From: Alteromonas sp. LMIT006
GTDB lineage: Bacteria; Pseudomonadota; Gammaproteobacteria; Enterobacterales; Alteromonadaceae
NCBI RefSeq assembly: GCF_024300645.1
Contig: NZ_CP101291.1
Coordinates: 1 to 64,000 of the forward strand
Direction: 5' to 3'
Length of the DNA: 64,000 bases
In this document: piece by piece, positions 16,936 through 27,386 of the stretch
How positions within the stretch are numbered: the stretch's first letter is position 1
Layout: each line of letters begins with the position of its first letter
Made by a program: the position numbers and the translations under genes
The notes under the pieces: generated by a model
What the model saw: only the letters and a program-made list of their open reading frames with translations
Database searches by the model: none
Told to the model about the DNA's origin: nothing

Positions 16936-19644
16936 ATGACACACATTGCGATTGATTCGCCTTACTCAGCCCAGGTCATAGACCAGTATTCTGAGCAGTG
17001 GGAAAGCTTCGTTGCCCAGTATCCATTGAGCCACCCTCTGCCTCAAGATCTCCACCTCATTCTTGATAACCTGGTAACACAGTGCCAATCAGAAACTGAG
17101 CAACTTCGCGAATTACGTCAATTTAAACACTTGGCCATGGCACATATTACGCATCGTGACCTGTATCATGAGCAATCGATTCAGCAATCCGTACAACAGG
17201 TGTCACTGGTTGCTGATGCTACCATTTTATGTGCTTACAGCATGGCATATCAGCAAATTTCACAGCGCTATGGTGAACCTTTGGGTAGTCATGGCAAACA
17301 GCATTTATACATCTTGGGCATGGGCAAGTTAGGCGGTAATGAGCTCAACTTTTCTTCCGATATTGATTTGATCTTTGCTTATCCCGAAACAGGCGAATTC
17401 AGCGAACGACGCAAACCATTTGAATATCAACAGTTCTTTACCAAAGTGGCACAAAAGCTTATTTATTTGCTCGACCATACCACACTGGACGGCCAAGTTT
17501 GGCGGGTAGACATGCGCTTGCGTCCGCTCGGTGACAGTGGACCTTTAGTCATGCCTTTTTCCGCAATAGAAGAATACTATCAAAGCCAAGGTCGCAGTTG
17601 GGAGCGTTATGCGATGCTAAAAGCACGCATTCTCAATGCACAAGATGACTACAGCAATCAATTAAGCGACATACTGCAACCATTCATTTACCGTCGTTAT
17701 GTGGATTTTAGCGTGCTCGACTCACTGCGCGAAATGAAACGTAACATTGCCCAAGAATACCGTCGTAGACAACTTTCAGACAACATTAAATTAGGTCGAG
17801 GCGGTATTCGTGAAGTGGAGTTCTTGGTGCAATGTTGTCAGCTGATCTATGGCGGGCGACATAAAGACTTACAGACGGCATCATTACAGAACGCTATGCA
17901 ACACATCACCGAACATCAAATTTTGCCGAGCTCAGTGACCTATGAGTTGGAGCGTGATTATTGGATATTGCGTACCGTTGAGCATCGCTTGCAACAGTAC
18001 AACAACCAACAAACTCAAACTCTGCCTCAAGATACGCAGCATAAAACGATTCTAGCTAAACAGTTAGGTTTCGCTTCATGGGCAGAAACGTATGAATATA
18101 TTCAACAAGTTTCACACCGTATCCATGCTCATTTTAGATTGTTTATCCAAGATGAAGATGAACCAAACACAGAACAACACAATGCATATCAAGATATCTG
18201 GGAGCTAGCTTTAAGTGTCGAAGAGATGACCACTATTTGCACGAGCATAGACATTGCATTAGCGGAACAACTTATCCACGATAAAAATACCGCAAAACAA
18301 TGGCAACTTGGTGAGCGAGGTGCGCGAATTTTAAATGCGCTGTGCCCGTTGTTTATCAAGCCGATCAGTGAGCATTCAGGTCGCGAACAAGTGCCGGTAT
18401 GGTGTAGTGTTTTTCATTTGCTACAGGCTGTCTCTAAACGCACTGCTTACTTGGAACTGATGCTCGAAAATCACAATGTGCGTGAGCAGGTCTTATTATT
18501 TTGCAACAAAAGTACTTGGGTGATTGAACAATTATGTCAATTTCCAGTACTTCTTGATGAGCTCATTCATCCACAATATTTGCAACATTCGGAATACGAC
18601 ATGGATGGCTGGCGCACTGATTATCAAGCGCAACTACAACATGCATTACTCCGCATAGAACCGGATGATGTTGAGGCGCAAATTCAGGCGCTACGCCAGT
18701 TTAAACTTGCCCAAATGTTACGTATTGCTGCAGCTGATATTTTGGATGTTTTACCAATAGCGCATGTCAGTGACAAATTGACGTTGTTAGCTGAAACAAT
18801 CCTAGCCAGAGTAGTAAATGATGCTTGGCATCATGTGACTACGCGATACGGTAAGTTACCCAACACCACTGAACAGGATACTGGCTTGGTCATAATTGGA
18901 TATGGCAAGCTCGGTGGCATAGAATTGAGTTATCGTTCGGATTTGGATCTAGTCTGTCTCTTTGACCGTCCCAAAGACGCGGTAACCGATGGCAAAAAAT
19001 CACTCTCTGCTGTAGAGTTTTACACCAAATTTGTTCAGCGTATCATGCACCTTATGCATACCAAAACCCTACTTGGGGATTTGTATGAATGTGATTTGCG
19101 CTTGCGCCCATCTGGCAATTCTGGATTGCTGGTTAGCTCATTCGAAACATTTTTAAGCTATCAACAAACAGAAGCGTGGGTATGGGAGCACCAAGCACTC
19201 TTGCGCGCTCGTCCGGTATATGGGGAGATGCATAGTTGTGCAAAATTTGCAGAGATTCGAAATCAAATATTAAGTCGACCGCGTGACGCTAAAAAACTCG
19301 CAAAAGAGGTATTGAACATGCGCCTCAAAATGCGCGAACACCTCAAAGCCAAAGACAAAGGAGTGATGGCTGATATCGAGTTTTTGACACAATATTGGTG
19401 CCTCGCAAATGCGCATCAACACCCAAATATTATCAATTACAGTGATAACATACGACAACTCGAAGCGTTGTGTAAGGCGAATATCATCTCAGAAACCACC
19501 GCACAGGAACTGACCCAATCTTATTTAACCTGGCGCCATCATCAGCATCATATGAGTATACAGCGCTCCCAAGTACATGATGATACAACATTGGGTTTAC
19601 TCCAAGATGCTGTGCATAAGATTTGGAGACGTGTTTTTGAATGA
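16936..19644 (+). CDS. glnE: Bifunctional glutamine synthetase adenylyltransferase / deadenylase
   Basis: A 902-aa enzyme that adds and removes AMP on glutamine synthetase in response to PII, controlling nitrogen assimilation. Two nucleotidyltransferase domains are evident: GKLGGNELNFSSDIDLIF (about residue 133) and GYGKLGGIELSYRSDLDLV (about 654), each with the DxD metal pair, plus the linker RRYVDFSVLDSLREMK. It is somewhat shorter than E. coli GlnE (946 aa), mainly at the N-terminus. The ribosome binding site (AAGAG) is weak and close to the ATG. Confidence 0.95.
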   Translation: MTHIAIDSPYSAQVIDQYSEQWESFVAQYPLSHPLPQDLHLILDNLVTQCQSETEQLRELRQFKHLAMAHITHRDLYHEQSIQQSVQQVSLVADATILCAYSMAYQQISQRYGEPLGSHGKQHLYILGMGKLGGNELNFSSDIDLIFAYPETGEFSERRKPFEYQQFFTKVAQKLIYLLDHTTLDGQVWRVDMRLRPLGDSGPLVMPFSAIEEYYQSQGRSWERYAMLKARILNAQDDYSNQLSDILQPFIYRRYVDFSVLDSLREMKRNIAQEYRRRQLSDNIKLGRGGIREVEFLVQCCQLIYGGRHKDLQTASLQNAMQHITEHQILPSSVTYELERDYWILRTVEHRLQQYNNQQTQTLPQDTQHKTILAKQLGFASWAETYEYIQQVSHRIHAHFRLFIQDEDEPNTEQHNAYQDIWELALSVEEMTTICTSIDIALAEQLIHDKNTAKQWQLGERGARILNALCPLFIKPISEHSGREQVPVWCSVFHLLQAVSKRTAYLELMLENHNVREQVLLFCNKSTWVIEQLCQFPVLLDELIHPQYLQHSEYDMDGWRTDYQAQLQHALLRIEPDDVEAQIQALRQFKLAQMLRIAAADILDVLPIAHVSDKLTLLAETILARVVNDAWHHVTTRYGKLPNTTEQDTGLVIIGYGKLGGIELSYRSDLDLVCLFDRPKDAVTDGKKSLSAVEFYTKFVQRIMHLMHTKTLLGDLYECDLRLRPSGNSGLLVSSFETFLSYQQTEAWVWEHQALLRARPVYGEMHSCAKFAEIRNQILSRPRDAKKLAKEVLNMRLKMREHLKAKDKGVMADIEFLTQYWCLANAHQHPNIINYSDNIRQLEALCKANIISETTAQELTQSYLTWRHHQHHMSIQRSQVHDDTTLGLLQDAVHKIWRRVFE

Positions 19645-19748
19645 TGACTAGAACTATAATTTGAAGTTCGGTGCAGCGCTACAGTAGTAACAACAAAGGT
19701 ACGTTTGTCAGGGCAAGTCTTAGCCATTACCAGTTCAGGAAAATGATC

Positions 19749-20681
19749 TCAGTAAAAACCAGCCTCCCCTTCGGGGCGTGTTTTGAAGCGTTTATGCATC
19801 CATAAATAACTTTCAGGCTGTTCGAGGACCATCGACTCTATATGTGCATTAAGCTCTGTTAATGCTTGTATATCTTCTTTATCGGCAAAATCTGGTATTG
19901 GTGGATAAAATTTTAATTTATATCCTGTTGCGGTGTATTGTGTACTTAACATGATAGGAATTGCTCCAGATCGACGCGGGAACATTAAGCATGCAGAAAG
20001 AGTTGCAGTAGACTCTACCGCAAAAAACGGGATGAAGTGACTGCCTCGGCGGCCGTAATCTTGGTCGGGTAAATACACACATAATTCACCGTCGCTTAAC
20101 GCCTCAATCAATGCTCTAGAACTGCGTTTATCAATCATATACTTGTTCGAACGCGCGCGACCTCGATATTGCAAATAATCCATCAATGGATTGTTATGCG
20201 GTCTATAAAACGCTACGCTTGGTTCATATAAACCCAACAAACGGCAACTGACCTCCAGGTTCATGTTGTGGATAGCCATAACAAATGCGCCTTTACCTTG
20301 AGCTAACACCTTTTGAATATGCTCTTGGCCCTCTATCTCTAATAATGGTCTAAGACGTCGGTCCGGCCACCACCAGCCCATTGCTGTTTCAAACAAGGCC
20401 ATTCCAGCCACTTTCAAATTCTGCTCAACTAGGTTATCGCGTTTAGCCTGAGGCCAATCTGGAAAGCACTTATCAATATTGACTCGAGCGATATGCACCC
20501 GTTTTTTGGCAAGTGTTTTGAGCAAAAAAGTATTCACTAAAGCGAGCTTGCGCAAAATCGCTAACGGTAATAGGGTAATGAGATACAAACACCCCACCCC
20601 AAACCAAACAGGCCAGTATTGAGGGAGAAAAAAAGCATAGGTAAATTGTGGTTTGTTGATTTTTTGGGGCACGTTAGTCAC
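19749..20681 (-). CDS. Lipid A acyltransferase of the LpxL/LpxM family
   Basis: A 310-aa inner-membrane-anchored acyltransferase that transfers a secondary acyl chain to lipid A or its precursor. A hydrophobic anchor spans about 24-45, and the catalytic HX4E motif is HNMNLE at 138-143. Downstream blocks GELCVYLPDQDYG and ESYLWMHKRFKTRP are typical. Family members differ in acyl chain and acceptor and cannot be told apart here. The upstream region is shared with the divergent kinase gene at 20779. Confidence 0.9.
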   Translation of the reverse strand: MTNVPQKINKPQFTYAFFLPQYWPVWFGVGCLYLITLLPLAILRKLALVNTFLLKTLAKKRVHIARVNIDKCFPDWPQAKRDNLVEQNLKVAGMALFETAMGWWWPDRRLRPLLEIEGQEHIQKVLAQGKGAFVMAIHNMNLEVSCRLLGLYEPSVAFYRPHNNPLMDYLQYRGRARSNKYMIDKRSSRALIEALSDGELCVYLPDQDYGRRGSHFIPFFAVESTATLSACLMFPRRSGAIPIMLSTQYTATGYKLKFYPPIPDFADKEDIQALTELNAHIESMVLEQPESYLWMHKRFKTRPEGEAGFY

Positions 20682-20778
20682 TGTGTTTCAGGTTACTGAA
20701 AAAGGTTTCTAAAACATTATTATATATAAATGCGGATTCACTGCTATAACTATATATGCTAACTCGGTTTTAATTACT

Positions 20779-23700
20779 TTGACGGATGCTATCTTGTCCA
20801 GTACTAATGATTTTCTTAACATTTTAAATGCAAGCTCAGCAGGGATTCTGCAGGTCGATGCAAACTCCATCATTCGCTTTGCGAATCAGCAGATCTGCCT
20901 TATGTTTGGCTACACACAACAAGAATTAAATGGCCAAGCTTTATCCATTTTATTACCCCAAGATATTGATTCTAGTCATAGTAATTGGGTAAAAATATTC
21001 CTACAACAAGGCAAGCGTCGTCCCATGGCCTTTGGTAACGTATTCAAAGGTATGGCAAAGGACGGTCAAGAAATTGCAGTCACAATTGGCTTAAACACCC
21101 TTGAAGTTCATAATGAAAACTTTGTTATTGCGACTATTACTGAGGCCTCTCGTTTATATGCTTCAGAACTGAGTCTAGAGGCTGCAAATATAGGAATGGC
21201 ATCGCAAACTCAAAAATTATCAGAAACACAAAACGCCTTAGCATTAGAACAAGATAAGTACCAACTATTGGCACAAGTAACCGAACAAACTGACAGTGCG
21301 ATTTTGTTGACAGACACCGACCTTAACGTGATCTGGAGCAATCGTGCAGCAGAAGTGATGAGTGGATACTCGCGTAAAGAGCTTGCCAGTATGCATCCAC
21401 TAGATAGAATTTCTATACGAGCTAATCAGATTGATATCAATCGGTTGCGTAATGCCGTCAACCGTGAACAAATGTTCTCTTGCGAAATAGAACTGCTTAA
21501 CAAAACACTCAAACCCTATTGGATAAAACTGTCTTGCCAACCCATTATGACTGAGGGTAAGTGCACCGGCTACATGTTTTTCGAATACGATATCAATGCG
21601 CGAAAATCATTCGAACACCAATTGCGCAATCGCAATAATTTGCAACGCGCTATACTGGATTCGGCCCAACAAATCATCATTTCAACTGATTTAAATGGGA
21701 TTGTAGTGACCTTTAATGAGTTTGCATCAAGTTTATTGGGCTGGGGTTTTTTTGAAACGGTATCAGTATTGTCGATGAATATCTTTTTCGACTACACCTG
21801 TTTAGAGCAATTTGCAGACGAGGTCTCAAAAAAAATGGGTTACCCAGTTAGTGCCAATGTCGAAGCTTTATTACTTGCCACTAGAAAAAAACTATTTTCT
21901 GAGTATACCTTTACCTTCATCACCAAAGATAAGAAATCATTGCAAATATCATTGAATATGAGCGCTCTTTACTCGCGACATAATGATATCGAAGGTTATT
22001 TATTTATTGGACGCGATGTGACTCAATTGATTGCATTAGAAAATGAAAGTAAACGCAGTCATGAGTTAATTGAACAAACCGCCAAGGTCGCTAAACTAGG
22101 AGGCTGGGAATTCGATCTAAACACGAATAGTCTTTATTGGTCGGACGAGGTCTATCGGATCCACGAATTACCTGTTGGCAGTCATATCGATATCGAAGAT
22201 GCGATCAATTATTATACCCCTGAAGCCCGCCCATTAATCCAACGCGCGATTGCCCAAGCTATCGAAAAACAAGTCTCATGGGATCTGCAAGTCCCTTTTA
22301 TGACAGCCAAAAACAACCGTATTTGGGTTCGGGCAATGGGGCAACCTATAGTTGAAAACGGTGAAACCGTTTTACTGAAAGGGACGTTCCAAGACATCAC
22401 AATTTTAAAAAATGCCGAAGAAAAGGCCAAAGAGGCCAATAAAATTAAGGGGCAGTTCCTTGCTAATATGTCACATGAAATTCGCACTCCAATTAATGGC
22501 ATTATTGGTATGAACGAATTACTGCTTGAAACCAAACTCACTAAAAAACAGCGGAATTATGTCAATCTGGCTATGCAAAGTAGTCATTCACTGTTGCGCT
22601 TAATCAATGACATATTGGACTTCTCAAAAATTGAAGCAGGTAAATTAGCACTCCGCAGAGAACCAATTTTTATCCAGGCTTTACTCGAAGAGGTTGTGAC
22701 AACGTGTAAGTTGCAACTCAAAGAAAAAGGATTAAGCTGTATCATCCAAAACGAAGTTTCTGAGCAAATCATCACTGATCCGATACGCTTGCAACAAATC
22801 CTACTAAACCTTTGCACGAACGCTATCAAGTTTACCCATAGTGGGAGTGTGACTCTTCGTGCACACTGGAGTAATACGCAACAAATAGAATTTAGCGTCA
22901 TCGATACTGGGATTGGTATAGAACCAGACAAGCTAGAAGAATTATTTGAAGAATTCACGCAAATTGATGCAACGTCTACACGCGCGTATGGTGGCACTGG
23001 GCTTGGCCTCGCTATCAGCAAACAATTAGTCCAGTTGCTGGGCGGCACGATAAAAGTTTCTTCGATTATTAATCATGGTTCGACGTTCAGTTTTACCATT
23101 GCAACGTCTCTCTCTAAAAGGCAACAACCAACAAACTATAACGCCCTTTGCATTGGTAATGAAGCACAATTTGAGACTGTTTTTGACACACTCAAGCAAG
23201 CACCGAACTGGCAGGTTAAAGTTTCAAACTCAGTTCCAGAGATAATACAAAATCTAATCAAACCATCTTTTGTAAAATTTGACATAATTATAATAGCCGA
23301 ACAAATTAATCAATTTGCAGCTACTGATGTAGTAAAAGCTTTGCGGCAAAATATTCAACAAGATGTTGCCCCAATCGTATTGCTTAGTAATGATCATTCT
23401 CACAACGCGACTTTTTTACAACAAAATGGTTTTGCAGGGCTACTCAATCCGAACTCTATTACTTCACACAACATAGAAGATTTAGCTATTTTAGCGCAAC
23501 AACCCGATGCATTAAACTTGATGCCCATTCATGATCTTGATCCCAGTATGACATCCAGAATTTTACTGGTGGAAGATAATGAAATTAATCAAACCGTCGC
23601 CTTGGAATATCTACTCAAGCTTGGGTTTGAATGCGAGCTCGCGAAAAATGGTATAGAAGCTCTGAATATTCTTAACCAACGTGATAAACAGTTTGATCTA

Positions 23701-23925
23701 GTATTAATGGACTGTCAGATGCCAGAAATGGATGGCTATGAGACCACTAAGAAAATTCGCCAAGACCTTACTTACGCGCATCGCAAACATATACCCGTTA
23801 TTGCATTAACTGCTCACGCGATGGAAGGAGACCGCGAAAAGTGCCTTGCATCCGGTATGAATAGCTACATCAGTAAACCCATTGACAAGGCGCAGTTAGC
23901 TGCAGAAATAAACCGCTGGCTGTGA
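20779..23925 (+). CDS. Multi-PAS hybrid sensor histidine kinase with receiver domain
   Basis: A cytoplasmic 1048-aa hybrid kinase. There is no signal peptide or membrane helix. PAS domains are seen at about 10-120, 165-275, 290-410 and 430-545, followed by a HisKA domain with phospho-acceptor H566 (MSHEIRTP). A HATPase domain has DTGIGI and [10 protein letters not shown], a degenerate receiver-like stretch covers about 790-890, and a complete receiver has D978 in [11 protein letters not shown]. No HPt domain is present, so phosphotransfer to a separate partner is likely. The start is uncertain: TTG 20779 has no strong ribosome binding site, and a second in-frame TTG lies at 20794. Signal and output are unknown. 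Confidence 0.85.
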   Translation: MTDAILSSTNDFLNILNASSAGILQVDANSIIRFANQQICLMFGYTQQELNGQALSILLPQDIDSSHSNWVKIFLQQGKRRPMAFGNVFKGMAKDGQEIAVTIGLNTLEVHNENFVIATITEASRLYASELSLEAANIGMASQTQKLSETQNALALEQDKYQLLAQVTEQTDSAILLTDTDLNVIWSNRAAEVMSGYSRKELASMHPLDRISIRANQIDINRLRNAVNREQMFSCEIELLNKTLKPYWIKLSCQPIMTEGKCTGYMFFEYDINARKSFEHQLRNRNNLQRAILDSAQQIIISTDLNGIVVTFNEFASSLLGWGFFETVSVLSMNIFFDYTCLEQFADEVSKKMGYPVSANVEALLLATRKKLFSEYTFTFITKDKKSLQISLNMSALYSRHNDIEGYLFIGRDVTQLIALENESKRSHELIEQTAKVAKLGGWEFDLNTNSLYWSDEVYRIHELPVGSHIDIEDAINYYTPEARPLIQRAIAQAIEKQVSWDLQVPFMTAKNNRIWVRAMGQPIVENGETVLLKGTFQDITILKNAEEKAKEANKIKGQFLANMSHEIRTPINGIIGMNELLLETKLTKKQRNYVNLAMQSSHSLLRLINDILDFSKIEAGKLALRREPIFIQALLEEVVTTCKLQLKEKGLSCIIQNEVSEQIITDPIRLQQILLNLCTNAIKFTHSGSVTLRAHWSNTQQIEFSVIDTGIGIEPDKLEELFEEFTQIDATSTRAYGGTGLGLAISKQLVQLLGGTIKVSSIINHGSTFSFTIATSLSKRQQPTNYNALCIGNEAQFETVFDTLKQAPNWQVKVSNSVPEIIQNLIKPSFVKFDIIIIAEQINQFAATDVVKALRQNIQQDVAPIVLLSNDHSHNATFLQQNGFAGLLNPNSITSHNIEDLAILAQQPDALNLMPIHDLDPSMTSRILLVEDNEINQTVALEYLLKLGFECELAKNGIEALNILNQRDKQFDLVLMDCQMPEMDGYETTKKIRQDLTYAHRKHIPVIALTAHAMEGDREKCLASGMNSYISKPIDKAQLAAEINRWL

Positions 23926-23936
23926 GCTACTATGGC

Positions 23937-24194
23937 CTAATAGTTTTGCGCAATACTTTCAAGCTTACGAGTAAAGGCTTCTTTGTGCTCGGCTTTGTCA
24001 TAATCAAGATGATATTGGTTGTGAAAGCCAACGCGCATTTTGACTTGTGCATCTTCCAAAAACACCGTGTAACCATCGTGATCAGTAAAGGCTTTGACAC
24101 CTTCTAACCTATACGCAAAATCTTTGTACTCACCGTGTTGTCTGATTTTTTCAAACACTGAGAGCAAAAATTTAGTCTCGATATCATTTTTCAT
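23937..24194 (-). CDS. Small conserved protein (DUF3081-like)
   Basis: An 85-aa soluble protein with a helix-rich N-terminus, the central TDHDGYTVFLED block and an aromatic FHNQYHLDY segment. From memory it resembles the gammaproteobacterial family DUF3081; function unknown. The start ATG has AGGAAC upstream. It is convergent with the hybrid kinase (12-base gap) and divergent from fadE. Confidence 0.7.
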   Translation of the reverse strand: MKNDIETKFLLSVFEKIRQHGEYKDFAYRLEGVKAFTDHDGYTVFLEDAQVKMRVGFHNQYHLDYDKAEHKEAFTRKLESIAQNY

Positions 24195-24263
24195 TAAATC
24201 AGTTCCTTTTTGGTATTTGTACGAAAAACTTGCAATTTTGTTTTGGTACTATTAAGCTTATCC

Positions 24264-24280
24264 AACTGGTCAGACATCAG
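24264..24280. promoter_or_regulatory. Candidate FadR operator upstream of fadE
   Basis: AACTGGTCAGAC at 24264-24275 matches the first 12 positions of the FadR consensus AACTGGTCnGACCAGTT; the last five bases (ATCAG) do not. It lies about 50 bases before the fadE start, the expected place for fatty-acid control. Confidence 0.5.
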
Positions 24281-24330
24281 AGGTCTTATGACTAGTCATG
24301 TGTCAACATTTTACATTGAGGCAATTTGTA

Positions 24331-26574
24331 ATGAGCTTACGTACCCAACTTAAAAAAGTATTACCGCCAATTTCTGTTACCGAGCAAGAAGCACTTGATG
24401 CGGGAGACACTTGGATTGAAACATCAATTTATCAAGGTAAACCGGATCTGCATGCAGTACGCGCTCTGCCACAAGCCAAATTAACCGAAGAAGAACAAGC
24501 GTTTTTTGATGGTCCCTTACAAACTTTGTTAGGGATGCTTGATGATCATGCTTTACTGGAAGGTAAGCACATCCCACAACCCATTATGGATTTTTTATGC
24601 GAAAACAAATTTTTTGCCATGATTATTCCCAAAAAATTTGGTGGTCTTGAGTTTTCTCCTTATGCTAACTCGACTATTGTTGCGACCATTGCCACCAAAA
24701 GCGGTTCCATAGCGGTGACCGTCATGGTGCCAAACTCTCTAGGCCCAGGCGAGTTATTGATGCACTATGGTACTGAAGCACAGCAAAACTATTGGTTACC
24801 TCGTTTATCTGCTGGTCAAGATATTCCTTGTTTTGCGCTGACTAGCCCAGAAGCGGGTTCAGATGCTGGTGCTATTCCCGATGCAGGTATCGTGACTAAA
24901 GGTATGTACAATGGTGAAGAAGTATTAGGCTTATCCGTCACTTGGGATAAGCGATACATCACCTTAGCCCCCATTGCGACCGTATTGGGGCTTGCTTTTA
25001 AAGTATTCGACCCAGACCAGTTACTCGGTGACAAACTCGAATTAGGCATTACTTGTGCACTTCTACCCAAAGACCACCCAGGCGTTGAGTTAGGAAACCG
25101 TCACGAGCCGATGGGCATGCGTTTTTATAATGGTACGACACGGGGCACCAACGTCTTTATCCCAATGGACTTCATTATTGGTGGGCAGAAAAACATTGGT
25201 CGCGGTTGGCAGATGTTAGTGAGCTGTCTCGGTGCAGGTCGCGGTATTTCACTCCCAGCGCTCGGCACAGCGTCTGCGCACAGCGCGTTTAAATCAACGG
25301 TTGAATATTCATTCGTGCGCGAGCAATTCGGTGTACCTATTGGTCGCTTTGAGGGTATTCAGGAAAAGATTTCTGATATTGCGGGTAAAACCTTCCTGCT
25401 CGAAGCTATGCGTGTCATGACAACAGAAGGCCTAGGTGAAGGTTTGAAACCTTCTGTTGTGACCGCCATTGCAAAATATCACATGACTGAGCTTGGTCGT
25501 GACGTAGTGAATTCCGCTATGGATGTACAAGCGGGTAAAGCGATTCAACGTGGACCACAAAACACACTTGCCAACGGTTATTGCTCATTACCGATTGCCA
25601 TCACAGTTGAAGGCGCAAATATTTTAACTCGCAATCTGATGATCTTTGGCCAAGGTGCGATGCGCTGTCATCCTTACTTAAAGGAAATGGTGGATTTGAT
25701 TCACTCTGATGATGCCTCTGCTGACAAAGCCTTCCGTAAGGTCTTAGGCAAAACGGTCTGGTTCAGTGTAAAAAATGCGTTTAGAAGTATGCGTAATGCA
25801 TACCTACCTTTCACGCGAAACACCTCTTCTGAATTACCAGAGGTTCGTGTATATGAAAAACGCTTAAATGCCTTATCCGCAAAACTCGCGCCAATGGCCG
25901 ATTTATCACTGCTAGTATTAGGCGGTGAGCTGAAAAAGGCCGAAATGCTATCTGCACGTTTAGGCGATGTGTTGAGTCATGTCTATGCGGCAATGGCCTG
26001 TATTCGCTTCTATGAACAACGCGTTTCAGACCGCGCGGAGGCTCAATTGTATTTTGATTATGCAATGCAGTGGACCTTGACCCAGGGTGAAAAAGCGCTA
26101 GCGGAGTTTATTAACAACTTCCCTAATACGCCAGCTCGTGGCTTGATGCGTTTACTGACAAATACCTACAGCAACCGCATCGATACCATTAGTGATGAAT
26201 TACGTCGTGATTTATCGGTAGCCACAATGCAGGACAACAGCATCAAACGTGAACTGTCACACCTAGTCATTGCCCAGCCAGGCGATGGCAATGATATTAA
26301 CGAGCAAGCGTTTTTGGCTAAGCATGAGGCAATGCCACTGTTAAGCAAGGTGCAAAAAGCATTGCGAAAAGCGCCTGTCGTACCGTTCATTTCATTTGCC
26401 CATGCGGTATCTGAATTGACGCAAAAAGGTGAACTCACCAGTGCCGAGGCTGATACATTGCTCGCCTATGATGAAAAACGCAAACTGGCTGTTCGTGTAG
26501 ATGAGTATACCTTCGATTTGGAACTCATTGATGCCACGCAGGAAAGTCACAAAGTAGCGGTCGACGCAGCATAA
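24331..26574 (+). CDS. fadE: Acyl-CoA dehydrogenase, FadE type
   Basis: A 747-aa FAD enzyme for the first oxidation step of fatty acid beta-oxidation. An acyl-CoA dehydrogenase domain covers about 75-475 (blocks CFALTSPEAGSDAG and REQFGVPIGRFEGIQEK), followed by the C-terminal DUF1974 extension that marks FadE. It is shorter than E. coli FadE (814 aa), which has an N-terminal membrane part not visible here. The start is ATG 24331 (MSLRTQLK); the upstream in-frame ATG at 24298 adds 11 unconvincing residues. A candidate FadR site precedes it and a terminator follows. Confidence 0.9.
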   Translation: MSLRTQLKKVLPPISVTEQEALDAGDTWIETSIYQGKPDLHAVRALPQAKLTEEEQAFFDGPLQTLLGMLDDHALLEGKHIPQPIMDFLCENKFFAMIIPKKFGGLEFSPYANSTIVATIATKSGSIAVTVMVPNSLGPGELLMHYGTEAQQNYWLPRLSAGQDIPCFALTSPEAGSDAGAIPDAGIVTKGMYNGEEVLGLSVTWDKRYITLAPIATVLGLAFKVFDPDQLLGDKLELGITCALLPKDHPGVELGNRHEPMGMRFYNGTTRGTNVFIPMDFIIGGQKNIGRGWQMLVSCLGAGRGISLPALGTASAHSAFKSTVEYSFVREQFGVPIGRFEGIQEKISDIAGKTFLLEAMRVMTTEGLGEGLKPSVVTAIAKYHMTELGRDVVNSAMDVQAGKAIQRGPQNTLANGYCSLPIAITVEGANILTRNLMIFGQGAMRCHPYLKEMVDLIHSDDASADKAFRKVLGKTVWFSVKNAFRSMRNAYLPFTRNTSSELPEVRVYEKRLNALSAKLAPMADLSLLVLGGELKKAEMLSARLGDVLSHVYAAMACIRFYEQRVSDRAEAQLYFDYAMQWTLTQGEKALAEFINNFPNTPARGLMRLLTNTYSNRIDTISDELRRDLSVATMQDNSIKRELSHLVIAQPGDGNDINEQAFLAKHEAMPLLSKVQKALRKAPVVPFISFAHAVSELTQKGELTSAEADTLLAYDEKRKLAVRVDEYTFDLELIDATQESHKVAVDAA

Positions 26575-26595
26575 AGAATTGTTTTGATTTAATCT

Positions 26596-26620
26596 GGGCC
26601 AGTCGTTACTGGCCCTTTTT
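26596..26620 (+). terminator. Terminator after fadE
   Basis: GGGCCAGT, CGTT loop region, ACTGGCCC, then TTTTTG. Rho-independent form, 22 bases past the fadE stop. Confidence 0.9.
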
Positions 26621-26636
26621 GTTTCTGTTGTGCACT

Positions 26637-26646
26637 GTGCTAGAAT
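26637..26646 (+). promoter_or_regulatory. Possible extended -10 promoter of tdk
   Basis: TGCTAGAAT fits an extended -10 element (TGn then TAGAAT at 26641-26646), 31 bases before the tdk start; the -35 region is weak. Confidence 0.4.
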
Positions 26647-26676
26647 CCAATTCTTTTAAAGATCCGAGACGGTTTT

Positions 26677-27267
26677 GTGGCACAACTTTATTTTTATTAC
26701 TCAGCAATGAACGCAGGCAAATCGACCGCCTTGTTACAATCTGCGTACAATTATGAAGAACGTGGTCACAAGATTTTGTTGTACACCGCCCAACTGGATA
26801 ATCGCTATGGCGCGGGCAAGATCACATCTCGATTAGGCATCAGTCGCCCTGCGTTGACCTTTCACGAAGGAACTGATTTATTCAGTGATGTCATTGCCAA
26901 ACGCGAACTCGGCAATATCGACTGTATTTTCATTGACGAAGCTCAGTTTCTGAGTAAGCAACAAGTTATGCAATTAGTTCATATTGTGGACGACTTAGAT
27001 ATCCCAGTTTTGTCTTATGGGATCCGTACAGACTTCTTAGGAGAAACCTTTCCAGGCAGTCAATATCTGTTGGCGTGGTCTGACAAATTAACGGAACTCA
27101 AGACGATTTGTCATTGCGGCCGCAAAGCGAATTTTGTCGTTCGACTTGACGAGCAAGGTCATCCCATCCACGGTGGTGAACAAGTACAAGTCGGGGGTAA
27201 TGAGCGCTATGAATCTGTGTGTCGGAAGCACTTCAAAGATTTGGTGTGGGGGCACTTACCCATTTAA
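26677..27267 (+). CDS. tdk: Thymidine kinase
   Basis: A 196-aa type II thymidine kinase of the salvage pathway, phosphorylating thymidine to dTMP in the cytosol. The Walker A motif is SAMNAGKST (9-17), Walker B with the catalytic Glu is CIFIDEAQF, and the zinc site is formed by the pair CHC(G) and the later CRKH. Size matches E. coli Tdk (205 aa). The start is GTG 26677; the residues [12 protein letters not shown] fit the family N-terminus exactly. It is a single gene between two terminator-like hairpins. Confidence 0.95.
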   Translation: MAQLYFYYSAMNAGKSTALLQSAYNYEERGHKILLYTAQLDNRYGAGKITSRLGISRPALTFHEGTDLFSDVIAKRELGNIDCIFIDEAQFLSKQQVMQLVHIVDDLDIPVLSYGIRTDFLGETFPGSQYLLAWSDKLTELKTICHCGRKANFVVRLDEQGHPIHGGEQVQVGGNERYESVCRKHFKDLVWGHLPI

Positions 27268-27270
27268 TTC

Positions 27271-27309
27271 GCCGTCTTAACGTTGCAACATTTTGTAACG
27301 GCTTTTTTT
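27271..27309 (+). terminator. Possible terminator after tdk
   Basis: GCCGT at 27271 and ACGGC at 27298-27302 flank an imperfect stem centred on GTTGCAAC, followed by seven T. The stem is irregular, so confidence is moderate. Confidence 0.5.
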
Positions 27310-27386
27310 GTAATCCAATCAAGAGTTTGCCTAGCGAAATTCGATAAGTTTTAGTATCCTTTAGCAAAATGTTAATGGAGTGTTGC

